Below the pieces are notes generated by a model that saw nothing but the letters and a program-made list of their open reading frames with translations, was not told the DNA's origin and ran no database searches. The position numbers and the translations under genes are program-made. A stretch of DNA of 64,000 bases from GWB2-37-7 sp942492835 (GTDB taxonomy: Bacteria > Bacillota > Clostridia > Lutisporales > Lutisporaceae). Positions 25,617-34,234 of this stretch are shown here, one piece after another (position 1 is the first letter of the stretch; the number at the start of each line of letters is the position of its first letter). The stretch is taken from assembly GCA_942492835.1 (NCBI GenBank), contig OW818645.1, positions 930,001 to 994,000 on the forward strand. The letters run 5' to 3'.

Positions 25617-28600
25617 ATGATATGTTATAACTGTGGTTTAAAAGTTCATAGCTCTAATGTTAAAATGTGCCATTTCTGCGGAACTAAATTTGGGGTGACA
25701 TGCAATATCTGCAAAGCTCCAAATCCACCCATGGCAAAGTTTTGCTGTCACTGTGGCAACCAGTTAATAAGCTCTATTGAAAGTAGTAGTGTTCAGAACT
25801 ATACTACTTTAGCTGAGTCTAGAAAAAATGTAGCCATTCTTTTTGCTGACGTTTCTGGCTTCACAGCTTTGTCAGAAAAGCTTGACCCAGAGATTGTAAG
25901 AGAAATAATAAATGATTGTTTTACATATATAACCGCTCCTGTTTATGAGTTAGGAGGCACCATAGACAAGTATATAGGTGATTGCGTTATGGTATTGTTT
26001 GGCGCCAAAATCAGCCACGTTGATGATGCAAAACGCGCAGTGCTATGTGCTGTCAAAATGAACAGCCTAATAAAGGAATTTTCTGATGAAAGAATAAAGC
26101 CCCTAGGTTTTGATCTTCAACTCTCTATTGGAGTCCACTATGGTCTTGTTGTCACAGGTCGAGTAGGAAACTACTTCGACATGGACTATACTGTAATGGG
26201 AGACACAGTAAACACCGCGCAAAGAATTCAATCCTATGCACCTAAATCCTGCATATATGTCTCTGATGCTGTATATAAAGAAACTCAAAATGACATTGAA
26301 TATTCTGAGTCTACTGCAATTTCTGTAAAAAACAAGGAAAACCCGATTGTTTGCTATATGCCTCTTAGTATAAAAAATCCATTAAGCAGCTCAAAAGAAC
26401 AGGTACCTATGGTTGGACGTCACGACTGCTTAATGGAATTAAGCAATCTTCTTGAAAACTCAAAGTATAATGTTACCTGCGTTACAGGAGTCATAGGTCC
26501 TGCAGGCATTGGTAAAAGCACTTTAGTGGAAGGCTTTCTGTCCCTAATTAAGGATGACCTCAAAATAATAAAAACTGAGTGTAATCCAGAATGGACAAAT
26601 AGTCCTTATTCCCTTATATCAATGCTGCTTATGAGTATTATGAACATTAATGCCGTGGAATCAGTAATTGTAAAGCAAAGTCGTATAATATCATATATAA
26701 GCTTTATATTATCCAATTATGATGAAGAAACTGTAAAGAGAAATTACCAGTTCATATCTTTTCTTATGGGACTTGAAGTAGACAAAGAAACAAGAGATAT
26801 TATATCTTCTATGGATACAAAAAGCATATATAGAGAAATTACAAACCAATTAATATTACTTTTCCATGAGTTTGAGAATAGATTTAGAACCTTGATTTTA
26901 ATTGAAGATATTCATTGGGGAGATTCAAAGTCTGTTTCACTGCTTAAGGATATTTGGACAAGCTGCTTATCAAACAAGAACGGTAAAAATCTATACATAT
27001 ATACCTCTAGAAATGTACTGGAAAAACTTAAGGAGTTGCCTCAAAATAACAATAGTATCATTAGCTTAACTCCTTTGAATAAAAACAGTGTAATAGAATA
27101 TATAAAGCTTTATATTGGCTGTGATGAAGTAGAAAGTAATTTTGCAGATTATATATATAGCTTCAGCGGGGGTAACCCTCTTTATATGTATGAGCTTCTA
27201 AGATATATAAAGAAGGTTCCATTGTATTATATTTCTAAAGATACGATCTTACTGCAAAAAAGCATAGATAAAGTTCCAGACAGCTTGCAGGGCTTGATAT
27301 TATCCAAGCTTAACTACATGTCTCAAGGAGCTACTGAAATTGCCCAAGCTGCTTCAATAATTGGTAAGGATTTTCCTGTAGTAGTCATTAACAAGCTGCT
27401 TCATACAGACGTTGAGTCTGAAGAGTATTTAAGAGAAGCAGTAGATAGCAATATAATATATCTAAAAAACACTTATACATACAACGGAAGAATTGAGAAG
27501 CTATACAGCTTCACACATGAAACAGAACGAGAAGCTATATATAACAGCATACTACACAAAAAGAAAATAAATTATCACAGAGATGCGGGAAGAGCTATTG
27601 AAATCCTATACTCTAGGAATATCGAAAGCTATTATGAGGTTCTAGGTGAACATTTTGAAAATGGTACTGAGCTTTCAAAAGCTGGAGAATACTACGCCAG
27701 TGCTGCACAGCATTATAAAAACCTTTTCAATACACAGGAAGCACTGGGCTACTTTATAAAAGCATATAATTGCATTACTAAACAAAAACAGAGCAATAAC
27801 GATAAGCTTTATCCTTTATGCGTTGAAATCGGAGAGCTTTACAGTATACTGTCAGATTTTAAAAATGCTAAGCACTTCTTAAACAAAGCTCTGAAGCTTA
27901 CTGACAACATAAATGAACGTTGGTCTGTAGAGCTTGATTTGGCTCGTATATATAAGGATCAATCCAAATATAAACAAGCTATGGATATTTTAGATGATAT
28001 TCAAAAACAAATGAAACAAAGTAACAGCCTATATGGTAGCTTACTTTTCCTCAGGTGTTCAATACAAAGACTTACAGGACAATCTCAACAAGCTCTTATA
28101 AATATTAAAAAGGCAGAAAATATACTTGCAAAAAATAAGGACTATGAAAATTTGGCAAAGGTCTTAAATGCAGCAGGGGTTATCTACCATACTACAAGTG
28201 ATATAGATAATGCTCTAAAGTCCTACCTCAAAGCCTCTAAGTATTCGGAAAAGGTGGGTGACTTACAAACCTTGATGAAGTGTGCTACAAATATGGCTAC
28301 CATATACCATATACAAGGCAACTTAAACAATGCCATGAAGTACTTCACTACTGCTATAGATTTGGCTAAGAAGATTTCCCATAAGCAGGGATATGTTACA
28401 AGCAGTAATAATCTTGGTATACTGCATATGAATAAAGGCTTGTTTAACAAAGCAAAGGCACTATTTGAGGAAGCAGCAAAAATATCAAAAGAAACCTCTA
28501 CACTGTTTATGCAATCTGCATCACTTTCAAATCTTGCAGATATAGAGTATTACCTAGGCGACTACAAGTCAGCAAAGAAATATGCAGCACAAGCCTTGGT

Positions 28601-29141
28601 AATATCAAAGGAAATCGAAGATATCGAGGGTGAAGCAATTAATAATATATCTCTTGCTAAGATTAATATTGAGCAAGGACTTTTAGACGAAGCTAAGAAA
28701 TACCTGGATGCTTCTGCCCAAATTTACAGTGAGCTAAACAGTGAAGATGGCTGGAGCGATTACCATTACTATGTAGCACAATATTACTTAGAGCTAAATA
28801 AGCTAGAACAATCACAGGAGCAAGCGGAAAAATCTCTTGAATTAGCTGCAAAATGTCAGAACAATAGAAAAGAAGCGAAGGCTGTAAGGCTTCTGGGTAT
28901 AATTCTTCAAAAGAATAATGAATTCCAAGCCTCCGTAGATAAATTTGACACCTCTATAGAGCTTTTAGAAAAGGAAGAAGCAAGCTATGAACTGGCAAAA
29001 AGCTTTTATCTAAGAGCCTTAAGTTATAACAGATTGGATAAAAATGAAGCCTCTTTGAAGGATCTAAAAACTGCATTAGTTAATATTGAAAAAATAGATA
29101 AATGCAAATGGACAAAAATAATAGAGCATGGCATTGTATGA
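25617..29141 (+). CDS. Zinc-ribbon / class III nucleotide cyclase / ATPase / TPR signalling protein
   Basis: A 1174-residue multidomain protein. Residues 1-50 have two zinc-ribbon-like Cys sets (CYNC, CHFC, CNIC, CCHC). A class III nucleotidyl cyclase domain (about 70-235) keeps the metal aspartates Asp78 (FADVSGF) and Asp122 (IGDCVM), Lys118, and the YTVMGDTVNTAQR segment, so it looks catalytically competent, probably for cAMP. An AAA/NACHT-like ATPase follows (GPAGIGKST near 300; LILIEDIHWGD near 430). The C-terminal 450 residues are TPR repeats. Proteins of this layout are large signal integrators; the input here is unknown. GGAGG lies 6 nt before the ATG. It is downstream of the kinase gene. 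Confidence 0.88.
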   Translation: MICYNCGLKVHSSNVKMCHFCGTKFGVTCNICKAPNPPMAKFCCHCGNQLISSIESSSVQNYTTLAESRKNVAILFADVSGFTALSEKLDPEIVREIINDCFTYITAPVYELGGTIDKYIGDCVMVLFGAKISHVDDAKRAVLCAVKMNSLIKEFSDERIKPLGFDLQLSIGVHYGLVVTGRVGNYFDMDYTVMGDTVNTAQRIQSYAPKSCIYVSDAVYKETQNDIEYSESTAISVKNKENPIVCYMPLSIKNPLSSSKEQVPMVGRHDCLMELSNLLENSKYNVTCVTGVIGPAGIGKSTLVEGFLSLIKDDLKIIKTECNPEWTNSPYSLISMLLMSIMNINAVESVIVKQSRIISYISFILSNYDEETVKRNYQFISFLMGLEVDKETRDIISSMDTKSIYREITNQLILLFHEFENRFRTLILIEDIHWGDSKSVSLLKDIWTSCLSNKNGKNLYIYTSRNVLEKLKELPQNNNSIISLTPLNKNSVIEYIKLYIGCDEVESNFADYIYSFSGGNPLYMYELLRYIKKVPLYYISKDTILLQKSIDKVPDSLQGLILSKLNYMSQGATEIAQAASIIGKDFPVVVINKLLHTDVESEEYLREAVDSNIIYLKNTYTYNGRIEKLYSFTHETEREAIYNSILHKKKINYHRDAGRAIEILYSRNIESYYEVLGEHFENGTELSKAGEYYASAAQHYKNLFNTQEALGYFIKAYNCITKQKQSNNDKLYPLCVEIGELYSILSDFKNAKHFLNKALKLTDNINERWSVELDLARIYKDQSKYKQAMDILDDIQKQMKQSNSLYGSLLFLRCSIQRLTGQSQQALINIKKAENILAKNKDYENLAKVLNAAGVIYHTTSDIDNALKSYLKASKYSEKVGDLQTLMKCATNMATIYHIQGNLNNAMKYFTTAIDLAKKISHKQGYVTSSNNLGILHMNKGLFNKAKALFEEAAKISKETSTLFMQSASLSNLADIEYYLGDYKSAKKYAAQALVISKEIEDIEGEAINNISLAKINIEQGLLDEAKKYLDASAQIYSELNSEDGWSDYHYYVAQYYLELNKLEQSQEQAEKSLELAAKCQNNRKEAKAVRLLGIILQKNNEFQASVDKFDTSIELLEKEEASYELAKSFYLRALSYNRLDKNEASLKDLKTALVNIEKIDKCKWTKIIEHGIV

Positions 29142-29154
29142 TGTCATGCTCTAT
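29121..29154 (+). terminator. Hairpin overlapping the end of the cyclase gene
   Basis: A 14-bp stem with one G-U pair (29121-29134 with 29141-29154) includes the stop codon in its loop and 3' arm. No strong T-run follows, so termination is only probable. Confidence 0.5.
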
Positions 29155-29202
29155 CTATATCGCACTAAACAAATTACATTTGTCAAATAGTGCATTATAT
29201 CT
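29153..29202. repeat. Palindromic repeat copy 3
   Basis: CGCACTA and TAGTGC flank an AT-rich centre (AAATTACATTTG). It sits between the convergent cyclase and sigma-54 activator genes and reaches the stop codon of the latter. Confidence 0.65.
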
Positions 29203-30142
29203 AGGTAATATTATATTCCTTCAGCTTTTTATATACAAAAGGTATAGACATTTCAATAGCTTCAGCAACAGCCTCAACTTTGCAATTCTTTTGTCTGTAT
29301 ATTTTCTCAAGGTATTCTTTTTCAATACTATTCATATATTTTTTATAGCTTTCTTCTACTAAAGCATGTGTTGAGGTTCTTGTTTTCAGCTCTGATAAAT
29401 CAAGTGTATCACTCTTTGAAAAAACCATGCCTTTTTCAATAAAGTTTTTTAGTTCTCTAACATTACCTGACCAATCATATGCAAGCAAATCATCTAATTG
29501 AGTAAGTTCAAAGGGCTTTATATTCTTGTTGAATTTAACATTGAAGCTTTCTATGTAATAGTTTGCAATTTCCAAAATGTCGTTTTTTCTTTCTCGTAAG
29601 GATGGCAATCGTATATCAAGCACCGCTAATCTATAATATAAATCGCTTCTGAAGCTTCCTTTTTTTACTTCTTCATATAAATCTACATTTGTTGCAATTA
29701 TAAACCTTGCTTCAGTATTCTTATACTCTGTTCCGCCTACCTTTCTATATATCCGTTCTTCTAGAAGCTGTAGCATTTTACTTTGTATAGATGGAGAAGC
29801 ATTTTCAATTTCATCCAAGAAAACTGTACCGTTTTCTGCTACCTCTATAAGTCCTTTTTTTGATGAAATTGCTCCTGTAAAGGCTCCCTTTTCATATCCA
29901 AATACTTCACTTTCAAAAATATTCTCTCCTATGTTTGGTATAGTGATTTTTACAAAAGGTCTATTCTTTCTATCGTCATCCATAAAGTGAATCCAACGGG
30001 CTATAAGCTCCTTGCCTGTGCCTGTCTCTCCTGTAATAAGTACAGTCGAATCAAGTCTTAGCAAGCTTTTATACTTCTCCAGATACTCACCAATACAACC
30101 GCCTACAATATTAAAGTTTTGAAATAGTGTGTTCTGCTTCAT
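29201..30142 (-). CDS. Sigma-54-dependent transcriptional activator without sensor domain
   Basis: A 313-residue bacterial enhancer-binding protein. The AAA+ domain begins almost at the N-terminus, with Walker A GETGTGKE (38-45), the sigma-54 contact loop GAFTGA (86-91), Walker B FLDEIENA and FRSDLYYRL. A C-terminal helix-turn-helix ends the protein (VEAVAEAIEMSIPFVYKKLKEY). No receiver, GAF or PAS domain is present, as in PspF, so activity may be set by a partner protein or by expression. It is transcribed away from a small secreted-protein gene that has a sigma-54 promoter. Palindromic repeats lie at both ends of the gene. Confidence 0.93.
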   Translation of the reverse strand: MKQNTLFQNFNIVGGCIGEYLEKYKSLLRLDSTVLITGETGTGKELIARWIHFMDDDRKNRPFVKITIPNIGENIFESEVFGYEKGAFTGAISSKKGLIEVAENGTVFLDEIENASPSIQSKMLQLLEERIYRKVGGTEYKNTEARFIIATNVDLYEEVKKGSFRSDLYYRLAVLDIRLPSLRERKNDILEIANYYIESFNVKFNKNIKPFELTQLDDLLAYDWSGNVRELKNFIEKGMVFSKSDTLDLSELKTRTSTHALVEESYKKYMNSIEKEYLEKIYRQKNCKVEAVAEAIEMSIPFVYKKLKEYNIT

Positions 30143-30159
30143 ATAAATGCTCCTATCTA

Positions 30160-30209
30160 AATATATTGCACTAAATAATTTACATTTATAAAATAGTGTA
30201 TTCTATATG
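30160..30209. repeat. Palindromic repeat copy 4
   Basis: TTGCACTAAATAATTTACA and TTTATAAAATAGTGTATTC form an imperfect palindrome upstream of the sigma-54 activator start. It closely resembles copy 1. Confidence 0.65.
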
Positions 30210-30300
30210 TATATAATATTTATACAACTGTATAAATCACACTAATTATAACATAATAAAAAGTTTAATAATAGATAATCTAGTCTAAATTTCGCCGCGT

Positions 30301-30326
30301 ATTAATAGGTCTATAGTCCTATTAAT
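30301..30326. promoter_or_regulatory. Candidate enhancer site for the sigma-54 activator
   Basis: Perfect 9-bp arms ATTAATAGG and CCTATTAAT are separated by 8 bp. The site lies about 50 bp upstream of the -24 element and in the spacer shared with the divergent activator gene, where an upstream activating sequence is expected. Confidence 0.55.
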
Positions 30327-30374
30327 ACACCATGTTTAGGACTTGCATACCATTTTACATAATCAAAGTGATTT

Positions 30375-30389
30375 TGGCAAGATAATTGC
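30375..30389 (+). promoter_or_regulatory. Sigma-54 (-24/-12) promoter
   Basis: TGGCAA-N5-TTGC matches the sigma-54 consensus TGGCAC-N5-TTGC in all but one listed base, with the obligatory GG and GC 12 bp apart. The predicted start of transcription is near 30401. Confidence 0.8.
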
Positions 30390-30428
30390 GTATATAGATG
30401 TTAACAGATATTCTAGGAGGTGTCATAT

Positions 30429-30830
30429 ATGTTTAAAAGATGGGCATGTTTTATATTGATATTCGTTATTGTTCTATCAAGCACTTCAGTATTCGCAGAT
30501 GTTCAATCATTACCAAAGGAATATACTATTACTGTAACAGAAGCTGGTGGCAGATACCAATTAGGTAACGTTCAGCTTACGTTCAAGAAAGATTGTATAG
30601 AAAAAGGAATGGAGCCGGTAATATTTACTGTGCAGTTTTATGCAGAAAACGGAATTCCTTATATTGATATTGAACCATCCGTAGAAAAGTTTGCAAAGAA
30701 AGCAATGATAAAGGTTGAAAAAGGCAATGTTGAATTCTTTGACAAAGCTACAAACCAAACAGTATCAGTTGAGTTAGAAAATAACAACATACAAGTAACA
30801 CATTTTTCAAGGTACATACTAATCGACTAA
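30429..30830 (+). CDS. Small secreted protein controlled by a sigma-54 promoter
   Basis: A 133-residue protein. The N-terminus is a clear signal peptide (MFKRWACFILIFVIVL, cleavage probably after SVFA). The mature part of about 110 residues is predicted mostly beta and contains LTFKKD, FYAENGIPYIDIEP and HFSRYILID. I recognise no enzyme motif; the pattern resembles beta-sandwich modules found at the ends of clostridial surface proteins. The ATG at 30429 follows AGGAGG by 8 nt; the upstream GTG at 30420 overlaps that site. Role unknown; it is the likely target of the divergent sigma-54 activator. Confidence 0.8.
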   Translation: MFKRWACFILIFVIVLSSTSVFADVQSLPKEYTITVTEAGGRYQLGNVQLTFKKDCIEKGMEPVIFTVQFYAENGIPYIDIEPSVEKFAKKAMIKVEKGNVEFFDKATNQTVSVELENNNIQVTHFSRYILID

Positions 30831-30858
30831 AAAAATCTCTCCGATTGGAGAGATTTTT
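30831..30858. terminator. Bidirectional terminator
   Basis: A 12-bp stem (30831-30842 with 30847-30858) and 4-nt loop have A and T runs on either side. It serves both the secreted-protein gene and convergent selB. Confidence 0.9.
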
Positions 30859-30881
30859 TTTATTATTTAAAATATTGTATT

Positions 30882-32792
30882 CTAATATAAAATTCGTTTA
30901 TCTTCTACACGCTTTGTTATTTTCATCTGATCAAAGTTATCTAACAAAGCCATGGCATACTTTCTACTGGTTCCCAGCAAGTCCCTGAACTGTCCTAATT
31001 GAATATCTCCATTTTTTGATATATAATCCTTAACTAACGAGATTGCTTCATTGTAGGCTTCTTGAACAAAGGTGATATCCTCCTCCAGCCTAATCAAACA
31101 TCCCATATCGATAAGAGCATTATAAACCATTTGTACTTGATTTTTGTCATATTTCACTTCGCTTAATATGTCTGTAAGCTTGGGAGGATTATATTTATTT
31201 GCACCCAGCTTGCTTAGAAGCATATCTCTTATTTTGCTCTGTACTTCTGTAAAAGCAACCTTAAAATCCTTTTTGGATAAAAATTGACTTTCTACTTTTA
31301 TGTAGCCTTCCTTTTCATAAAAGTTAAAAATAGCATCAGTTATCTTGGGCTTTACCCCTTCAAATAACCTTGACTTAATTTCCTCCTTTGACATTCCACT
31401 CTTTAGAGGATTTTTGGTGTGAAATCGAGTTAATATTTTATTCAGCTCTTCTCCAACAACATTTAAAAATTTCTTATGAGCAACATAAATTTCCTCTGAC
31501 AACTTAAATTCTTCAATCAAACCCTTTTTCTTTAAGCTATCAATTATATTATCAAAGCTCTCAATATCCATATTTCCAAGCTGTTTAATAAGCTGTTTTT
31601 TTTCTAGAAATTTTTCACTATTTTGTAGCAGATACTGATCTACAATATCCTCTGGATCTCCCTTTTCCTTTATGCTTAGCTCTTCTATTACATCCTCCTT
31701 AAAGCGTTTTCTCTTGGGAGGATTTGGATCAAGTATTGTTCCTCCTGCTATAGTAAGCATAGGAGAGTAAAATCTAATAACAAAACGATCGCCTTTTTGA
31801 CAAACAATTTTTTCTTCAAGTCGTAGCTGTACAAAGGTGCTTTCTCCAGGCTTTAACTCTTCTCTATCCAACAGTACAACCCTACACATTACCTCAGAGG
31901 TTCCATGATACAACCGTAATCTATCTCTGTTATCTACCGTCATAGTAGCATCCTCCAGCATTTCCAGTCTGGCATCTACCATCATAGTAGGCTCCATAGC
32001 ATCCGCTTTTGCGACCACATCTCCTCTACTTATCTCATCAACCTTTATTCCTGCAATGTTAACAGCTACTCTCTGACCTGCATGAGCTTCATTTACGCCT
32101 TTCTCATGAACTTGTATAGAGCGTATTCTACTTTCAAGCTTTGCAGGATATATTTCTACCTTATCTCCCTCTTTAATACTGCCTGATATAAGTGTACCTG
32201 TCACCACAGTTCCAAAGCCTGCAACTGTAAAAACGCGGTCAATAGGCAGTCTAAAGGCAGATAATGTGTCTTTATCTTCCACAGTCTCAGTAAGCTTATC
32301 AATAACTTCTATCAGCTCTTTAAGACCCATACCTGTAACTGAAGATACAGGTATTATTGGTGCATGATCTAGGAAGGTGCCTTCTATCTCTTGCTCTACC
32401 TGTTCAGTTATCATATCAAGCCATTCCTGGTCTACCATATCTGTTTTTGTTAAAGCAATTATACCTTTCTTTACCTGTAAAAGCTTAAGAATGTTAAGAT
32501 GCTCCTTTGTTTGTGGCATAACTCCCTCGTCAGCTGCAATAACTAACAAGACCACATCAATGCCACTTATTCCTGCCAGCATATTTTTAATAAACCTTTC
32601 ATGTCCTGGTACATCTATTATTCCTGCTCTTTTTCCACTTGGCAAATCAAAGTATGTAAAGCCTAAATTTATAGAAATGCCACGTTCCTTTTCTTCTTTC
32701 AGTCTATCTGTATCACGTCCAGTCAAAGCTTTAATAAGCGTTGTTTTTCCATGATCAATATGTCCTGCAGTTCCAATTATTACGTTCTTCAA
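30882..32792 (-). CDS. selB: Selenocysteine-specific elongation factor SelB
   Basis: A 636-residue GTPase that brings Sec-tRNA to UGA codons marked by a SECIS hairpin. The N-terminal EF-Tu-like part shows GHIDHGKTT, ERGISINLGF, DVPGHE and TKTD. The C-terminal 250 residues contain the winged-helix repeats that bind SECIS RNA (for example LGTSRKYAMALLDNFD near the end). The start overlaps the selA stop by 4 bp. With selA and selD it forms one operon. Confidence 0.97.
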   Translation of the reverse strand: MKNVIIGTAGHIDHGKTTLIKALTGRDTDRLKEEKERGISINLGFTYFDLPSGKRAGIIDVPGHERFIKNMLAGISGIDVVLLVIAADEGVMPQTKEHLNILKLLQVKKGIIALTKTDMVDQEWLDMITEQVEQEIEGTFLDHAPIIPVSSVTGMGLKELIEVIDKLTETVEDKDTLSAFRLPIDRVFTVAGFGTVVTGTLISGSIKEGDKVEIYPAKLESRIRSIQVHEKGVNEAHAGQRVAVNIAGIKVDEISRGDVVAKADAMEPTMMVDARLEMLEDATMTVDNRDRLRLYHGTSEVMCRVVLLDREELKPGESTFVQLRLEEKIVCQKGDRFVIRFYSPMLTIAGGTILDPNPPKRKRFKEDVIEELSIKEKGDPEDIVDQYLLQNSEKFLEKKQLIKQLGNMDIESFDNIIDSLKKKGLIEEFKLSEEIYVAHKKFLNVVGEELNKILTRFHTKNPLKSGMSKEEIKSRLFEGVKPKITDAIFNFYEKEGYIKVESQFLSKKDFKVAFTEVQSKIRDMLLSKLGANKYNPPKLTDILSEVKYDKNQVQMVYNALIDMGCLIRLEEDITFVQEAYNEAISLVKDYISKNGDIQLGQFRDLLGTSRKYAMALLDNFDQMKITKRVEDKRILY

Positions 32793-34216
32793 ACAATACC
32801 ACCGCTTTCTGTAAGTGCGTATTCCAATGCATCTACAATATAGTCAAGCTCATCATCAAAAACAGTTCTTAAATCAATAACAAGCCTTTCTTTGCTTATT
32901 CGTGCAATTACAGGTGTCTTATAGCTTCTTATTTTCTTCTCAAGAAAATCAACAGAGCTAACTGCTGATGTAATTGTTACTGCTTTAGTAGGCAGCTTAT
33001 GCAAGGGCATCGAGCCTCCGCCTACCTCAGAGTATTCATCAATGACAGCTATACTGCATTTATCCCCAAGCTTCTTTTTTAACTTATTGTATAGCTTCTT
33101 CGCCTTTTTTTGCAGTTCTTCAGAGCTTATAGTAAGCATCCTTAGAACTGGAATCTCCCTAATTGCGGTTTGTTCGTCCAAATATAACATCAAGGTAGAC
33201 TCTAGTGCAGCCAAGGTTAACTTGTCAATTCTAAAGGCTCTGGTAAGCTGATTTTTCCTCATTCTATCAATGTATTCCTTCTTACCTACAATAATACCCG
33301 CCTGAGGCCCCCCTAGCATCTTATCTCCACTAAAGGTAACTACATCCATACCTGCCTTGACAGCACTTTGCACTGTAGGCTCATAGGGCAAGCCATATTT
33401 TTGTAAGTCAAGCAGCACTCCACTGCCCAAATCCTCTATAACAGGAAGGTTAAGCTTTCTTCCCAGTTCTGATAACTCATCTGATTCTACCTCCTCAGTA
33501 AAACCAAGAATCTTGTAATTACTGGTATGTACCTTCATCAATGCAGCAGTGTGCTCATTTACTGCATTTTCATAATCCCTAAGATGGGTTTTGTTTGTAG
33601 TGCCTATCTCCCTTAGTGTAGCTCCGCTTTGTGCCATAACATCAGGCACCCTAAACGAGCCGCCTATTTCAACTAGCTGTCCTCTGGATACAACTACCTC
33701 CTTGTCCTTTGCCATGGTACTTAAAACCAACATAACAGCTGCAGCATTGTTATTTACAGCCATAGCAGCTTCTGCTCCTGTAAGTTTACATATGAGCTCT
33801 TCCACATGACTATATCTTGAACCTCTGTTTCCGCTCTCTAAATCAAACTCAAGATTAGAGTACCTACAAGCAATGCTCCAAAGATTTTCCTTTGCACGTT
33901 CTGTCAATGCAGCTCTTCCCAGATTTGTGTGAATTACAACTCCTGTGGCATTTACTACATTTTTCAGTTTGTTGCTCATTGTCTTATGAACACTTGCTAT
34001 GATTCCATCTATTAAGGTTTCTTCTAAAGTATTAAGCTGTGCAAGCTCATCATCACTTAAGCTTAATATATACTGTCTATATTGATTCAAATATTCACGA
34101 ATACTATCCACTACAATACTTCGTGGGTATTTTAAAATTTGATTCTCTATTTTCTTATGCTTTAACAGTTCATCAACAGCAGGAATACTGCTTAATATCT
34201 GTTGTTTTTTGTTCAT
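32789..34216 (-). CDS. selA: L-seryl-tRNA(Sec) selenium transferase SelA
   Basis: A 475-residue PLP enzyme that converts seryl-tRNA(Sec) to selenocysteyl-tRNA using selenophosphate. Motifs include NATGVVIHTNLGRA (about 88-101), NNNAAAVML, and the PLP lysine in TFSGDKMLGGPQAG. Length is typical of bacterial SelA. It lies between selD and selB and overlaps selB by 4 bp. The tRNA(Sec) gene selC is not in this window. Confidence 0.97.
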   Translation of the reverse strand: MNKKQQILSSIPAVDELLKHKKIENQILKYPRSIVVDSIREYLNQYRQYILSLSDDELAQLNTLEETLIDGIIASVHKTMSNKLKNVVNATGVVIHTNLGRAALTERAKENLWSIACRYSNLEFDLESGNRGSRYSHVEELICKLTGAEAAMAVNNNAAAVMLVLSTMAKDKEVVVSRGQLVEIGGSFRVPDVMAQSGATLREIGTTNKTHLRDYENAVNEHTAALMKVHTSNYKILGFTEEVESDELSELGRKLNLPVIEDLGSGVLLDLQKYGLPYEPTVQSAVKAGMDVVTFSGDKMLGGPQAGIIVGKKEYIDRMRKNQLTRAFRIDKLTLAALESTLMLYLDEQTAIREIPVLRMLTISSEELQKKAKKLYNKLKKKLGDKCSIAVIDEYSEVGGGSMPLHKLPTKAVTITSAVSSVDFLEKKIRSYKTPVIARISKERLVIDLRTVFDDELDYIVDALEYALTESGGIV

Positions 34217-34234
34217 TTTTCCTCCTTTAAGAAA

